A DNA stretch of 64,000 bases from Eledone cirrhosa (lineage: Eukaryota; Mollusca; Cephalopoda; Octopoda; Eledonidae): positions 11,229,773-11,293,772 of the forward strand of contig OZ024743.1 in the NCBI GenBank assembly GCA_964016885.1, read 5' to 3'. The position numbers and the translations under genes are program-made. Positions 44,414 through 55,968 of this stretch are shown here, piece after piece. Each line of letters opens with the position of its first letter. The first letter of the stretch is position 1. The notes below the pieces were generated by a model that did no database searches, was not told the origin of the DNA, and saw only the letters and a program-made list of their open reading frames with translations.

Positions 44414-44515
44414 TTTATCAACAATTTGGTTCAAGTTTTAAACAATTTACAATTGTTTTAACGGTTAAAAATTACTATACCTTACAGAGCCGAGCCTCCG
44501 TCAACCATGGCATTC

Positions 44516-44533
44516 AATAATAATAATAATAAT
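44516..44533. repeat. (TAA)n between copy D and a truncated relative
   Basis: Six TAA units shared by the 5' end of copy D and the 3' end of the next element. Confidence 0.9.
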
Positions 44534-45536
44534 GATTTCATTTATTAGCCACAAGGGCCGACATGTAGGGGACAATACAAAGACAGGGACAGTGGGGGTT
44601 TACAATAAGGTCGAGTAAACGTGCACAATGGCAAGACTAATTTAACAATGAAAATATAAAATATAAAATAAACTATGCAAAATATAACAAAATAAATTCC
44701 CCGATAGGGGGTGGACGACCCTGGGGTGATTCGGGTACCCCACCAATCCTGAACCACCCTGCGCTTCTAGGGCACCCAGGAGAGCACCCCTCTCCTCAAG
44801 TTAGCTAGCCTATAGGCGCATGGTCAGAGTAGGCCCATTCACACGAGCCATTCTCGCCACATTCACCCACCTTTTAGCAAATGTACTGGGGGGCAGCACT
44901 TCTCTCTCCACCCTCACCCTCCTTTCCAGGTGAAACTTGAAGAAGTTGATGAGGGATTGGCCGAAGAGAAAAGTGTCTGTCTTTAGTCCTTTCAACCTGG
45001 TCCACCATATAATCTCTTTCGCAACTGCCACCATACAGAGGAAAAAGTCCTGCTCTTCCTGACCTAAGGAAGGCGGTGGATCGATCTTCACTATGGACTC
45101 GGCCGATAACTGGATTCGTTCCACACGCGACAGTAGCTGTTCGACATAACTCCACAAGTCAGTAATGCACGGACATTGGACAAGTGCGTGCAGAACGGTT
45201 TCGCCGTTCTGTGCGCATCTTGGGCAGGTCCGTCTGACAGCACTTCCGTGCCTGTAGAGTTTATCCCGAACCGGCAGTGCCCCCCGGTAGCACTGCCAAG
45301 CGAGGGATTTCTGGAAATTGTCCATTGTCCCCGGCTCAAACGTCCTCCGGTACAGACTGGTCAGTTCGACTTCGTCGAGACCCAAAGCTTCTCCGAGTGC
45401 GTCATCGCACTTGCCCACCACTAATCCTCTATAGAACTCGAGAGTGGAAGTTCCACTGATCGCATTGCCCGCTTGGTAGAGGGCAGTGAGTGCCTGGCAA
45501 CATTCCAGGTGCCAGTCACCCAGTCTCGGTCTCTTT
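44534..45536 (-). mobile_element. Tx1-like L1 retrotransposon, 5'-truncated
   Basis: A 1.0-kb minus-strand 3' fragment ending GGCTAATAAATGAAATC and then (ATT)n. The 5' break is at about 45536, inside the KRPRLGDWHLE segment, followed by unrelated AATATTCACTC. It is nearly the same sequence as the 3' part of copy C (20.0-21.0 kb). Abrupt 5' truncation is usual for non-LTR insertions. Confidence 0.9.
44810..45535 (-). CDS. ORF2 C-terminal fragment (5'-truncated copy)
   Basis: An open frame of about 241 codons without its start, beginning KRPRLGDWHLECCQALTAL. It carries the C-terminal finger CPRCAQNGETVLHALVQC and the conserved end AKEIIWWTRLKGLKTD, FFKFHLERRVRVEREVL and MARVNGPTLTMRL. Endonuclease and RT are absent, so it cannot work alone. 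No stop or frameshift lies in the retained part, in contrast to copy C, so this copy is younger or better preserved. Confidence 0.88.
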   Translation of the reverse strand, partial: KRPRLGDWHLECCQALTALYQAGNAISGTSTLEFYRGLVVGKCDDALGEALGLDEVELTSLYRRTFEPGTMDNFQKSLAWQCYRGALPVRDKLYRHGSAVRRTCPRCAQNGETVLHALVQCPCITDLWSYVEQLLSRVERIQLSAESIVKIDPPPSLGQEEQDFFLCMVAVAKEIIWWTRLKGLKTDTFLFGQSLINFFKFHLERRVRVEREVLPPSTFAKRWVNVARMARVNGPTLTMRL

Positions 45537-45539
45537 AAT

Positions 45540-46094
45540 ATTCACTCACGAATACATGTTTTTTTTTTTAGTTTTATAGTATTTCGTTGTTCATCCAAAA
45601 CCTGTTGTGCCTCACCACCACACACCTGAAATCTCCCAATCAGTTATTTATTTCATTGATTCCCCTGCTTTAAAATCAATATTTAAACGTCTACCATTCA
45701 TTGTGATTTTAAGATCCACATAATTTACTGGATCTCTCATTTTATTCATATAAACCCAACTGCAAAGCCAAAGATTCTGTCCATCTTAAATAATTGTTGG
45801 CATTAATATAATTATTAAATAACTGCCTAATATTAGGGGTGTTGATATTAATGTGACATGACAACAGTATGATATTTGTGGTAATATCAATAAAGTGATA
45901 TAATGAGACTTTAATGTTAGAGGCGACGCATCATTCCTGATATAACAGCCATTGTGACGTTAAACTTGACAAAAGCATACAACGAAACCTATTATATTTT
46001 GATTATAAAAGGCGTTAACTGTGTCCACACCAATTATATCATCTTCAATAATCTCAGATAAGTTGCTGTTTGTATGAAGAGAATGTTCGAGTTA
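45540..46094. other. Unassigned AT-rich DNA
   Basis: No supported feature seen. Confidence 0.4.
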
Positions 46095-46123
46095 TATACA
46101 TATATATATATATATATACATGT

Positions 46124-46190
<67 letters not shown>
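46095..46190. repeat. Compound (TA)n-(GT)n microsatellite
   Basis: Short TA tracts followed by about 50 bp of GT. Confidence 0.9.
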
Positions 46191-46218
46191 ATATTTCTCT
46201 CTCTCTCATATATATATA

Positions 46219-46441
46219 TAAAGGATCGATCGACTTTCGTCAAATCGGACCGAGGAAACAATGTTTCCGTCGGTCTTTCCAATTGCTAATACTATCTATC
46301 GGTCGCAACTCCAGGTAGAATGAGCAACGTGAAATAAAGTGTCTTGCTCAAGGACATAACGCATCACGGTCGGTCCAGGAATCGAACTCACAACCTCACG
46401 ATTGCGTATCCAATTCTCTAACCACTCAGCCACACGCCTTC
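46219..46441 (-). mobile_element. tRNA-derived SINE, family 2
   Basis: On the element strand the head reads GCGTGTGGCTGAGTGGTTAG (box A) and GTGAGTTCGATTCCTGG (box B), followed by GATGCGTTATGTCCTTGAGC and AAGACACTTTATTTCACG. This is a well-preserved pol III promoter. Related copies lie at 15650 and 53283. Confidence 0.88.
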
Positions 46442-47516
46442 ACTGATATATATGTGTGTGTATGTGTGTATGCCTGTATGAAGGGTTGGAGCGAGTAACA
46501 AATCTTATATAGGCTCATTGCCATGCCACTGACGTACGTTCGATGCTGTTGAGTAGAAGCCAGTGAATATCTCTGGCTGCCATTTGGAACCTCACCCTTC
46601 ACTGCTCAATCTCACTCTCTTGGCGGCTTCTTCATATAGTAAAATGGAGCGCCAGTCTGTCTCAGCCTTTCTACCACACCCGATTATGCTTACCTTTCAA
46701 CCATCTAGCTTCCTTATACCCGACCTAATGGCGACAAGACCTCCGCCTTTATCCATGATGTTAATCTTTTCACTTTTATGGTTGTGTTTGTTTTGTTTTG
46801 TTTTTTAGTTGATTGTCTACGTATTCTTTTTATACTTTTAATTCCCCGATTCTCTTTCTCATCAACCACGTGTCAGCCTCACTAACAGAAAATAATTTTC
46901 AAAAAGGAAAACCAAAAGAAACAGTAAGTTTTCTTATGAATCTCTAAGTAGAACGTTTGTAATTTTAAACTGTTTATAGCCGGGTAGGTGCAGCATTATT
47001 AATCTATGGATTCATGAGTTGTAAGCTCAAATCTAATGCAAGCATTACATTGTTTTTCCAGATAAGCCACTTAATTCTGCACTGCCATAATTTAACTACA
47101 TTTTAGAAATAGGAATCTGCATCGTTTCCAGAAACACCGTCTCCTGATCTCTTAATACTAAAGAAACGGTAACTCTGCATCTCCCATTGATGCGTAATTA
47201 TTAGAATTAGAAAGAATTAGAATTTCAACATATATTATGGATATGGTTGATATTTTCTGGCAAGTGAGATACGTCCTTGGGACAGGCTGGGATATATAAC
47301 AAATGAACATTTACTATAATGAACTAAATGAAGAAATTGGGAAAGACAGCTTTCTCGATAGAAAAAGGGAAATCGTTATTTATTCTCAAAAACTATGATA
47401 GTCTTTTCCAAATAAACGTTGTAATCAATGTGAATTGTATGTTTGTAACTCAAGTCTCGGGGAACCTACAGATACTTCGATTGCACCTCTTCCTAGCGAC
47501 TAAACCAATACAACAA
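46442..47516. other. Unassigned DNA
   Basis: An 81-codon frame at 46563-46808 has no recognisable product. Otherwise nothing seen. Confidence 0.4.
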
Positions 47517-47716
47517 ACAAATATATAGATAATTGTTTCTACTTTTGGCACAAGGTCAGCAATTACTCAGTGCATTACTGGTACTTTGTTTTATCGACCC
47601 CGTAAGGATGAAAGGCAAAGTTGACCTCGGCAGGAATTGAAATCAGACTGTAAAGGGCCGTAACTCTATGCTGCAAAGCATGGCGTCCGACCTTCTACCG
47701 ATACTGCCAATCCACA
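47517..47716 (-). mobile_element. SINE family 1, cluster copy 1
   Basis: It starts with the junction ACAAATATATAGATAATTG, then TTTCTACTTTTGGCACAAGG, and runs to ACTGCCAATCC at 47713. It is complete apart from a missing GGGGAAAGTCGATT block. Confidence 0.88.
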
Positions 47717-47840
47717 ACAAATATATAGATAATTGTTTCTACTTTTGGCATAAGGCCAGCAATTACCCAGTGTATTACTGGTACTTTATTTTATCGACCC
47801 CGTAAGGATGAAAGGCAAAGTTAACCTCGGCGGGATTTGA
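47717..47840 (-). mobile_element. SINE family 1, cluster copy 2 (truncated)
   Basis: The same 19-bp junction at 47717-47735, then the SINE tail and body as far as CGGCGGGATTTGA. The tRNA-like head is missing, so it is 5' truncated. Confidence 0.88.
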
Positions 47841-48039
47841 ACAAATATATAGATAATTGTTTCTACTTTAGGCACAAGGCCAGTAATTACCCAGTGCATT
47901 ACTGGTACTTTATTTTATCGACCCCGTAAGGATGAAAGGCAAAGTCAACCTCGGCGGGATTTGAACTCAGATCGTAAAGGGACGTAACTATGCTGGAAAG
48001 CATGGCGTCCGATCCTCTACCGATACTGCCAATCCACTA
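47841..48039 (-). mobile_element. SINE family 1, cluster copy 3
   Basis: The same 19-bp junction at 47841-47859, then a full-length copy ending ACTGCCAATCCACTAG. Confidence 0.88.
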
Positions 48040-48876
48040 GATAATGTAAATAAATCAGAGGAGATTGGTTAACAATTATATTTCGTTAGATAGTCTAAAG
48101 ATGACAAATAGGACACAGTCACCCAGCCTGTTACTGGGTGGTAGACTTTAGCTGTCACCTGAGTTAATACCGCCAGTTTGAGAATGGGTCCCTCTAACGG
48201 AGTCTTTGCTTTTGTAAGCATTCGAGCAAGATCTCGTACGTGAGGATAATTTTCTTCACTACTCTCGGAGACCCTATAAAGAGCTGTAGGTGCCATCAAT
48301 ACTCATGTGATTTAACTATTAGAAATATTGTAGTAACACTGTTTATGAAGCATCTACAATAATACACTGGAGCCTTTTTTTTTTTTTAAACTTTAAAGAC
48401 ACAGGTGATCACAGCAATTCAAGCTAATGAAACACTAATTAATTATACTCGTCATACACACTTTACAGTAGTTGGATATGCTTAGACCATAAGGTATTTC
48501 ATGTCAGCTGACTGATCGGAACCTCGGCATTTCTATGTTGTAAACAGTTGAAACAAGTCCCCGAGTTCGAGAATCAGTGATGGACTTTGCTAAAGGCACT
48601 CAAAGTCTAAGTGGTGGTGTTACACCAGGCTACGGTTTATGTTTACCACCCAAAGATAGCCGTCAAACAGAAGTTAACATAACATACAAAATAAATATAA
48701 AGGATAATGATGATGGATATATCGCATAGGAACTTATGTAATTTACATCCAGTCTTGGAAGCCCTGACAAGAGATTTAAACCCCATCTTGTCCGCATTTA
48801 CTAAAAAATGAAAATAGCTCTCTTATTGAACTTTAGATAAATAATTATTATTTTATCTTTTCACTGGGTTCACTCT
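48040..48876. other. Unassigned DNA
   Basis: A 76-codon minus frame at 48069-48299 has no recognisable product. No other feature seen. Confidence 0.35.
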
Positions 48877-49554
48877 TTACGCTGCTACTATTTTGAAGAC
48901 CATTTTCAAAATTAAGGTTTTAGGTGATTCTATCGACCTTAGTATTTTTTCTGTGACGTACTTTAACGATGTTGTAAGACACGAAATGTAAGCCATCCTT
49001 GTTTTTTTTTGTATATTTTTTCTTCTTTTTTGTTGCATTAATGAAGCAAGTATAGTTGTGAATATTTGTATAACAATCAGGTTGTCTATTACGTATAGCA
49101 ATGAAAACAGCCTTCCGCATTCAGTGCATTTCGCGATACTTGTTGATACTGAAATATTTTTTAAGTATACTACCCGGGGGTCCGACTTGGTTATCCACAC
49201 GAGTGTATGCGCGGGAGAGATGATGTAGTTAAAGTACAAACAGTATCTGTAGTTTTCGTAACAATTGGCCACATATGTAGGTAATTTATGATGTGTGCTT
49301 GTGCAATTTTTTTCTGTGTTTGCATGAAAGTGCCTCGTAATAAATGTACGTAAGTATGTAGCAATAGCAATAAAGATCATAGTAGAGACAGTCAGAATAA
49401 ATAAACTCAGCTGATGACGAGGTGTTGCCTGTGCTGCTGCTGATGGTGCTGATGGCAACGACGACTGATGACGGCAAACAATTGGGAGTAGAGTTTGAAT
49501 ATAAAGCAAGCCGGCGTGACAGTATAAGTGAGCTAATGAAAAGCTAATTCGCAT
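48877..49554 (-). CDS. Unrecognised 225-codon frame
   Basis: ATG-started, 225 residues, in ordinary AT-rich DNA that is not a visible repeat. The sequence has hydrophobic stretches (LSLFILTVSTMIFIAIATYL near residue 50, and LLYVIDNLIVIQIFTTILA near residue 150) that could be membrane segments, with basic KQKRRKNIQKK-like residues near 175. I recognise no family. Composition (many Ile, Leu, Thr, Tyr) follows the local base composition. Two shorter frames overlap it in other phases. It could be chance, a decayed element frame or an exon with extra sequence. No splice sites or promoter could be tied to it. Confidence 0.2.
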   Translation of the reverse strand: MRISFSLAHLYCHAGLLYIQTLLPIVCRHQSSLPSAPSAAAQATPRHQLSLFILTVSTMIFIAIATYLRTFITRHFHANTEKNCTSTHHKLPTYVANCYENYRYCLYFNYIISPAHTLVWITKSDPRVVYLKNISVSTSIAKCTECGRLFSLLYVIDNLIVIQIFTTILASLMQQKRRKNIQKKTRMAYISCLTTSLKYVTEKILRSIESPKTLILKMVFKIVAA

Positions 49555-49627
49555 TTGTTATACTAACATGTGTACAGACATATCGGCAGACGGTCTATTA
49601 GCATTTTCACTTTGTCTGCTGCTCCAT

Positions 49628-49635
<8 letters not shown>

Positions 49636-49698
<63 letters not shown>
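49636..49698. repeat. (CT)n microsatellite
   Basis: About 31 CT units. Confidence 0.95.
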
Positions 49699-49702
<4 letters not shown>

Positions 49703-50005
49703 GTTACTATTATCGCTATATGTTTAGGTATAAAAAATAACGTTATAAGTTAAAGCATCCATTCAAAATACTTCAGATAACTAGTGTTTCCCGTGCTTCT
49801 CCTTCAGACTACATTTTTAATACCAAAGAATCTTAACTGCAATCAAATTAATAACTATGTTCCGCCAAAAGAAAACGTATTATAATCGCTGTCCCGTCCA
49901 ATGACACTCAGGTAAACAGAAATTTACTAGAGCTGGTGTTTCATAAAAGACCGATAAAATTATTTAATAGACATAAACAACGCAACACAGACTTAAAAAA
50001 GAAGA
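49699..50005. other. Unassigned DNA
   Basis: Nothing recognisable seen. Confidence 0.4.
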
Positions 50006-50212
50006 CTTTCACTATAATGGTTTCTAATTTAGGCACAGGGCCAGCTTATTTGGGGGTCAAGGAGAAAGTCGATTAAATCGACCCCAGTGCGTTACTGGCA
50101 CTTTATTTTATCGACCCCCTAAGGATGAAAGGCAAAGCTAACCTCAGCAGGTAAAGGAAAATAACTTTATGCCGAAAAGCATATTATTCGACCGATAGTG
50201 CCAATCCACCGC
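50006..50212 (-). mobile_element. SINE family 1, tandem copy 1
   Basis: The junction CTTTCACTATAATG (50006-50019), then TTTCTAATTTAGGCACAGGG, AAATCGACCCCAGTGCGTTA and GTGCCAATCCACC. A short deletion in the tRNA-like part removed GGATTTGAACTCAGA. Confidence 0.85.
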
Positions 50213-50218
50213 CTAAAG

Positions 50219-50418
50219 GCTTTCACTATAATTGTTTCTACTTTTGGCACAAGGCCAGCAAATTACCCCAGTACATTACTGGTGCTTTATTTTATCGACT
50301 CCGTAAGGATAAAGGCAAAGTTAACCTCGATGGGATTTTAACTCAGACTATAAAGGGGCGTAACTCTATGCTGCAAAGCATGGTGTTAGATTCTCTACTG
50401 ATACTGCCAATCTGCCAC
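50219..50418 (-). mobile_element. SINE family 1, tandem copy 2
   Basis: The junction CTTTCACTATAATT (50220-50233) followed by a full-length copy ending ATACTGCCAATCTGCCA. A third junction, CTTTCACTATAATG, follows at 50419-50432, then (TTG)n. Confidence 0.88.
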
Positions 50419-50879
50419 CTTTCACTATAATGATTGTTGTTGTTGTTGTTATGCTCACTCGCCAACGACTCCTTTTTCTACAAACGGTGGTGGGGGTCCC
50501 TTGGAGTTACAGATAAAGTGGGACTGGGTTGTGGGTGTATTCACTAATTGTTAAGATACTTATTATGTTTTTGTGTTGGAGAAGCGGGTGGCATTCTAGC
50601 CTCATTTCGCCCGGCCTTCACAGATATACAGTCAAGACCCGTGTCTCGCTGCCATGTGCACAGCTCTTGGGATCCCCACAAGAGGTAAAGGGTTTCACGT
50701 ACCCACTTAGTGATTATTTCTACTATGAATCTGTAATTTACCTATAATCCCACTATATCTGTCCATTGATTCCATTGTGTATAACCTGTGGAGCTTCTGG
50801 CCACTACATTTCAACATAACAAGCATCATCATTTCCTAGATGGCATCAGGGTGATGTCTTCTTTTGTATTTAATAACAC
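50419..50879. other. Unassigned DNA
   Basis: A (TTG)n tract of about 20 bp, then a GC-richer segment (50460-50720) with no recognisable product. Confidence 0.35.
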
Positions 50880-51340
50880 GTTTGGATTTGCAAATATAAT
50901 TTTAAGCTTTTCGGTTCTAGATTACTCTTTCAAGTCAGAAATTTTGCGACTAATTTCTCCACTGATTCAGCTGTAAGGAGTAGATCAACAACATACAGGA
51001 GCTCTTCTATTATGGACAAAAGGACATTATGAACAGAAGTGAACTCAAAATCGATCCTAGGTCACCACCACCTGCACTTCAAATTCGTTATTGTACTTAT
51101 TGTCAAATTAGACCTTGTTTTTGGCACCTCTATACATAACTTGTAAAGGTCTCACAAGTATTTCACCTACACTTAGAAACCTAAGCGCCTATCAGATTAC
51201 AGAGCGGGGTACCCTATCAAAAGCCTTCTCAAGGTCAACAAATGCTTCCTTAGACTTAATCATAACTAAGTACTTCTTCTGCGGTTGTCCTACAAGGTAC
51301 CATCGTGAGTACCTGACATAAAGCCGAACTGCATCTCATT
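50880..51340 (-). pseudogene. Non-LTR RT fragment (RTE/CR1-like), decayed
   Basis: The minus strand reads MQFGFMSGTHDGTL, stop, then MIKSKEAFVDLEKAFDRVPR. Further on it reads VVDLLLTAESVEKLVAKF, where a YADDLVLIAES-like block is expected. These are the RT motif before A, motif A, and motif C (with YADD changed to YVVD). Internal stops and the altered catalytic motif show it is dead. FVDLEKAFDRVPR is a signature of a non-LTR group different from the Tx1-like copies, which read LDQSKAFDRVDH. Confidence 0.75.
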
Positions 51341-51361
51341 TAGTCTGATTCTCTCTCTAAT

Positions 51362-51406
<45 letters not shown>

Positions 51407-53040
51407 AGTAAAAGACATTGGCTCATGCCCTGTTGTGAGATTGAACACGGAACCCTACAGTTTCGGGACGATTTTTATAACCACGCAGCTATGCCTGTGC
51501 CCGTCAGACAACTAATGGTTTATTTACCTACGAATACTAATCAATTTCTTCTACATTATTATGACAGTATTATACATCGTACATCCGTTGAAAACCACCA
51601 AGCACATTTCGTCCGAAATTATTTACTAAAGCAACACGGTAACACATAGCTAAGATTACAACACCAGGAAAACCTTTCTCATCTATTACAGCCGACAGAC
51701 TTATCGCCAGCCGAAATAATTGCGAAGAGATCACTAAGAAAGCAGAATATGTAATTTATAATTCAATGTACGTCTAACAAGTGCCCCGCCTCCAAGCACC
51801 TTGCTGAACCAATTTCCACAAACTTTGCTATATCGTCTTTCATCTACTACTCAATTCATATGATACTGTCACAGCACCACCCAGAATGTATCAATATCCA
51901 TCCTTCACTTTCTACATTTAACGTTCTGCTCTATTAGCTTTAAAAAATATTCTCATTTTGATAGTTCTGAAATTTTAGTCTCAATTATTGTGGCTTATTC
52001 TCATTCCTAATAAACGTTTCTATTCATACTATCACTAACATCTTGAAGTATAAATTAAATCTAGTTGATCCTACTATACGTCATATAGCAACTATAGAAT
52101 CTAATATTATCCGTGCAGATGGAAACAGTTATCGATAAACACATTTTCAAATTTCCTTTTGCTTCCCACGTTGTCTATGAAGATGGATTCGGAAAATCGA
52201 AATCTACTAACTTGCAATAATGATTTCTGATATGTTTTGATTAGATATAAGGTCAATTATTATAAAGAAAACATACAGTCGATTCACGCGATCCCAATGC
52301 ATCATTTTATTACGCCAGATTAAATTTGGTCTCCAAAGCGTGAAAGACTTAATGCTTTACTTTCTTTGTCATACTTCAATATTGGGGTAGACTCTAACAC
52401 ACAGTATCACTAGAGCGCCGTCGATGTAAACTACTTATTAACTATCTTCTATCTTAATGGTTTAGAAAGTAAATTGTAAAACTTGAAAGAAAGTTAACAT
52501 CAAATCAAGCGAATTTCATATCATATCAAAACACTCTCTTCTTGTGAAAAGTTCGTTATTTCCAGAATTTCACGTTTGCATATCACGACTTCCCTCATTG
52601 GTGTATCACAACTTCAATATTTCCGTAATATTGTTAACCGGATTGAGAAAATTGCGTTTCTAGTCCATTCAAAAAGATATTTTAATCAAAAATAGTTTTT
52701 GATCATTATACATTATCTATTATGTATCTCACAGTCACATAGAATGATGAGCGATACGTGAGTACTATGATAAATTCGTGGTTACCTTCAATAAAGTGGA
52801 ATAAAGTAGCTTGAACAAATTTGCTGCAATTATTTATAAAGTATACAGTAATTAACACTTAACAAAAATTATTAGTTAGGCAGCAAGGAAGAGACTCTTG
52901 CTATAAACAGAATAAGAAAAATAAAATAGCTAGGGACTTTTCCCGAAAAACAACAATAAGTGAAATTTATGACATTTTATATTTGTATCTAAAAATCAGT
53001 ATCATTTTAAACTGAGACAAAATGTAATCCAATATCAATG
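51341..53040. other. Unassigned AT-rich DNA
   Basis: A short (TA)n-(GT)n tract at 51362-51407, then 1.6 kb without supported features. An 88-codon frame at 51383-51649 has no recognisable product. Confidence 0.4.
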
Positions 53041-53070
53041 ATCATATAACTATAAGAAGACCTGTCAACT

Positions 53071-53091
53071 CTCCCCGTCCGACGGGGAGAA
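53071..53091. repeat. Small GC hairpin
   Basis: TCTCCCCGTC and GACGGGGAGA flank one base, a perfect 10-bp inverted repeat in AT-rich DNA. The role is unknown; it may be part of a short DNA element. Confidence 0.5.
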
Positions 53092-53282
53092 CTCCCACCC
53101 ACTTTGGGGAGGGTGAGAGATGTCTTCTCTTATGAAAATGGGTATAGCTTTCATTATGTAAAATCTTTCCATTTTGCCTCAAAGTGCGGTGCTGCAAAAC
53201 TGAACACAGAATCAGTTGGTTTCGAAGTGAATTTCTCAGCTGCACTGCTATGTGAACCTAAAAACAAAAATAGCTTGTCTTA

Positions 53283-53432
53283 TTAGACCAAAGAAATAAT
53301 GTTGCCATTGGTCATACCATCGCTGAGACTATCTGTCTCGGCAGAAGCAGAACACAACGCACCCGGTGGTCCAGGTATCGCACTTAGAAATCTTTGATCG
53401 TAAATCCAACCACATTACCCACTGGGCCACAT
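53283..53432 (-). mobile_element. SINE family 2, degraded head
   Basis: The element strand reads GAGCATGTGGCCCAGTGGGT (box A region) and CGATACCTGGACCACCGGG (box B region), then GTGCGTTGTGTTCTGC, parallel to the copy at 46219. The 3' part is lost. Confidence 0.65.
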
Positions 53433-53434
53433 GC

Positions 53435-53662
<228 letters not shown>

Positions 53663-54376
53663 TATGTGTTTATGGGTATTTGCTAGTGTGACATAGTTAC
53701 TAAATTGCTATGTGTGAGGAGTGTACGAGCAGACTAAGTGTGTTTTCTTTGTATATTTTATTGAAAGTTTTATCTTCTTTGTCTGAAGACGGATTTATTT
53801 ATGCGAACCCAGACACTGTTATTGGATGTTTTGTGATTTGAACTTACATAGATCTTCCCTAAACGCCTTTCAGTTGTAAATATGCACCACCAGAAGAGCA
53901 GTACGTCAGATAAGCACTCTATTTATCACTAGTTATAGCAGCTCGTTTCCAACATTAACACGCAGTATGTTTACAATTATTAATACATCAGATTGTTATT
54001 ATTAGCTTTGTGTGCTATCAGGTGCTCAAACTGGCGACCAGCTGACGCCAAAATGCTGATCTCCACACTTCCCCTATTCTTCAACTTATTCCGGCTTCAG
54101 CAGTCTTACTTCGCTTGCAGATCAAATGAATTTTCTAAAAGCACTTTCGGATTTTTACTTTTGGCAACCTTTCACGGGACAATGTTTTCATCTCTCACCA
54201 AACCATAGACAAACCGTCATCAGTTTGGACAGGTTAAATCGTCAGAAATGGACACTTGAGGATTACAAATATATATAAAATTAATGAAAACCACAAACAC
54301 ACATATATATATAACATACCTAACACGTACACATAAATATTTATTTAAATACTCATGTGTGTGTGTGTATGTATGC

Positions 54377-54379
<3 letters not shown>
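53663..54379. other. Unassigned DNA
   Basis: A 71-codon frame (53993-54208) has no recognisable product. Nothing else seen. Confidence 0.4.

Positions 54380-54447
<68 letters not shown>
54380..54447. repeat. (TA)n tract
   Basis: About 34 TA units. Confidence 0.95.
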
Positions 54448-54450
<3 letters not shown>

Positions 54451-55063
54451 TATATATATAATTTTATAATATAATATATTCAATATATCATGTATATTAT
54501 GTTGTATTATATTATAGTATATTATATTTAAGACATTTTTCTTTCATTGTACCTATTTCTGTTTTCACTACTTTAGCAATAATTAATAATTATGGCAATA
54601 AAAATACTATAGGTTCGTTTATTTCAGCTAAAGCGACAGGTGTTGAGACATCGCATGCACAATTGAAAATTAACACCCATGTAGCATACGTGAATCGAAA
54701 GTTGGGAAAATTTAATTGAATCGTCCATGGTTTCCTACCATTCCATGATACTTTACAATATATTCAACATTCTGATTCTGAAGATGAAACTGCGAATGAC
54801 ACACATAGATTTAGGATACGCTTGTTTCAAACTAGGTATAAAGAATTAATAAGTAAATATGAAAAATCATTAATATATATGATCAAACTAGAGCACAGTC
54901 CTGTTCTCAATACATGTTTGAAGGAAAAGCTGTTCCCTATTTATGCACACATTGTGTGTGTGTGCGCGCGCAGGTTCGATCTATAATAGGTATTGCCTCG
55001 AGCTGATCGATAGTGAAACATATGTAATATTTTATTAAATATGTTATGATGCAACACTGAATG
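54448..55063. other. Unassigned DNA
   Basis: AT-rich, with a GTGTGCGCGCGCAG patch near 54955-54971. ATAGTGAAACATATGTAATA near 55008 resembles the second half of a hammerhead, but the preceding CTGATCGA does not fit the core. Confidence 0.35.
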
Positions 55064-55081
55064 CTTGTTCCGTATCCTTAT

Positions 55082-55173
<92 letters not shown>

Positions 55174-55189
55174 AGGATACGGAACAATT
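55064..55189. repeat. Inverted repeat with a (TA)n loop
   Basis: TTGTTCCGTATCCTTATTAT on the left and ATAATAAGGATACGGAACAA on the right flank about 85 bp of TA. The arms are perfect over about 20 bp, like the other TA-centred inverted repeats in this window. Confidence 0.85.
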
Positions 55190-55968
55190 TTGTGTGTGCC
55201 TTACTTATGATTATCCTAAGAAACGCTAACCATTTATATTAAACTAGCATTTTTCAACCTTTTATGTGAAGATGGTTGAATCCCTTTGACCTACGAAATT
55301 TTAACCTGCTATCTTCTTCTCCCTTTTCTTCTTCTTCTTATTATTATTACAGCTACGGCCATCACTGTAGTACATATTACATTTATTTAAGCACAAAGTC
55401 ACCCGTTAGCCATATCACTAACAAATGTATAAAATTATGTTTCACCGATATATAAATTATCACTTTCTGGATAAAGGTTGTTGTTGAACATACTTGACAA
55501 TATTTAGAATTCCGACTTAAAAATGACTTCCTAACTTTAACAACGAAACGTTTATCGAAAATTAAAAATGTTGCTTCACTGCATATAATTTCGCTCTCCG
55601 GCTTCTTTTAAATTATTTAACGAAGTGGTGAGAGGAGAGCCATCGGTGTCATTATCATCATCTATTTAGCTGCCAAAACCTTATTTGCTGCCTGTGTATT
55701 AATTACATTTCATACCCTAATTTGTTGCCATTACACAGAACAGGTACTAATATCACTTTCAAATTATACAAGTAGCAATGATTATTCTACATGACTGTCC
55801 TCTATTACTCAATATATTCCCCTGCAAGAGTATATAGTTGTTGTAAACTTATGTATTTAAGGTATTACTATTGATTCTTACGTTCACATTTCTGTGATTT
55901 ATCATGTCAAATTTTGACACCTTCTCCACCACAGACATTCTGGTGGTTTAGAGGAATGAAGTGTATAT
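55190..55968. other. Unassigned AT-rich DNA
   Basis: No supported feature seen. Confidence 0.4.

Larger units (their letters stand above)
38489..44515 (-). mobile_element. Tx1-like L1 retrotransposon, copy D (full length, intact, TAA-flanked)
   Basis: A 6.03-kb minus-strand element with a 5' UTR, ORF1 (42205-44301), a 35-nt spacer, ORF2 (38750-42169) and a 3' UTR that ends AATAAAGAAATC followed by (ATT)n. (TAA)n tracts lie on both sides, so it sits in an AAT/ATT microsatellite. Both ORFs start with ATG and run without interruption. ORF2 has all catalytic residues. The 3' dodecamer is identical to that of the GATA-flanked copy A. This is the best candidate in the window for a currently or recently active element. 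Confidence 0.93.
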
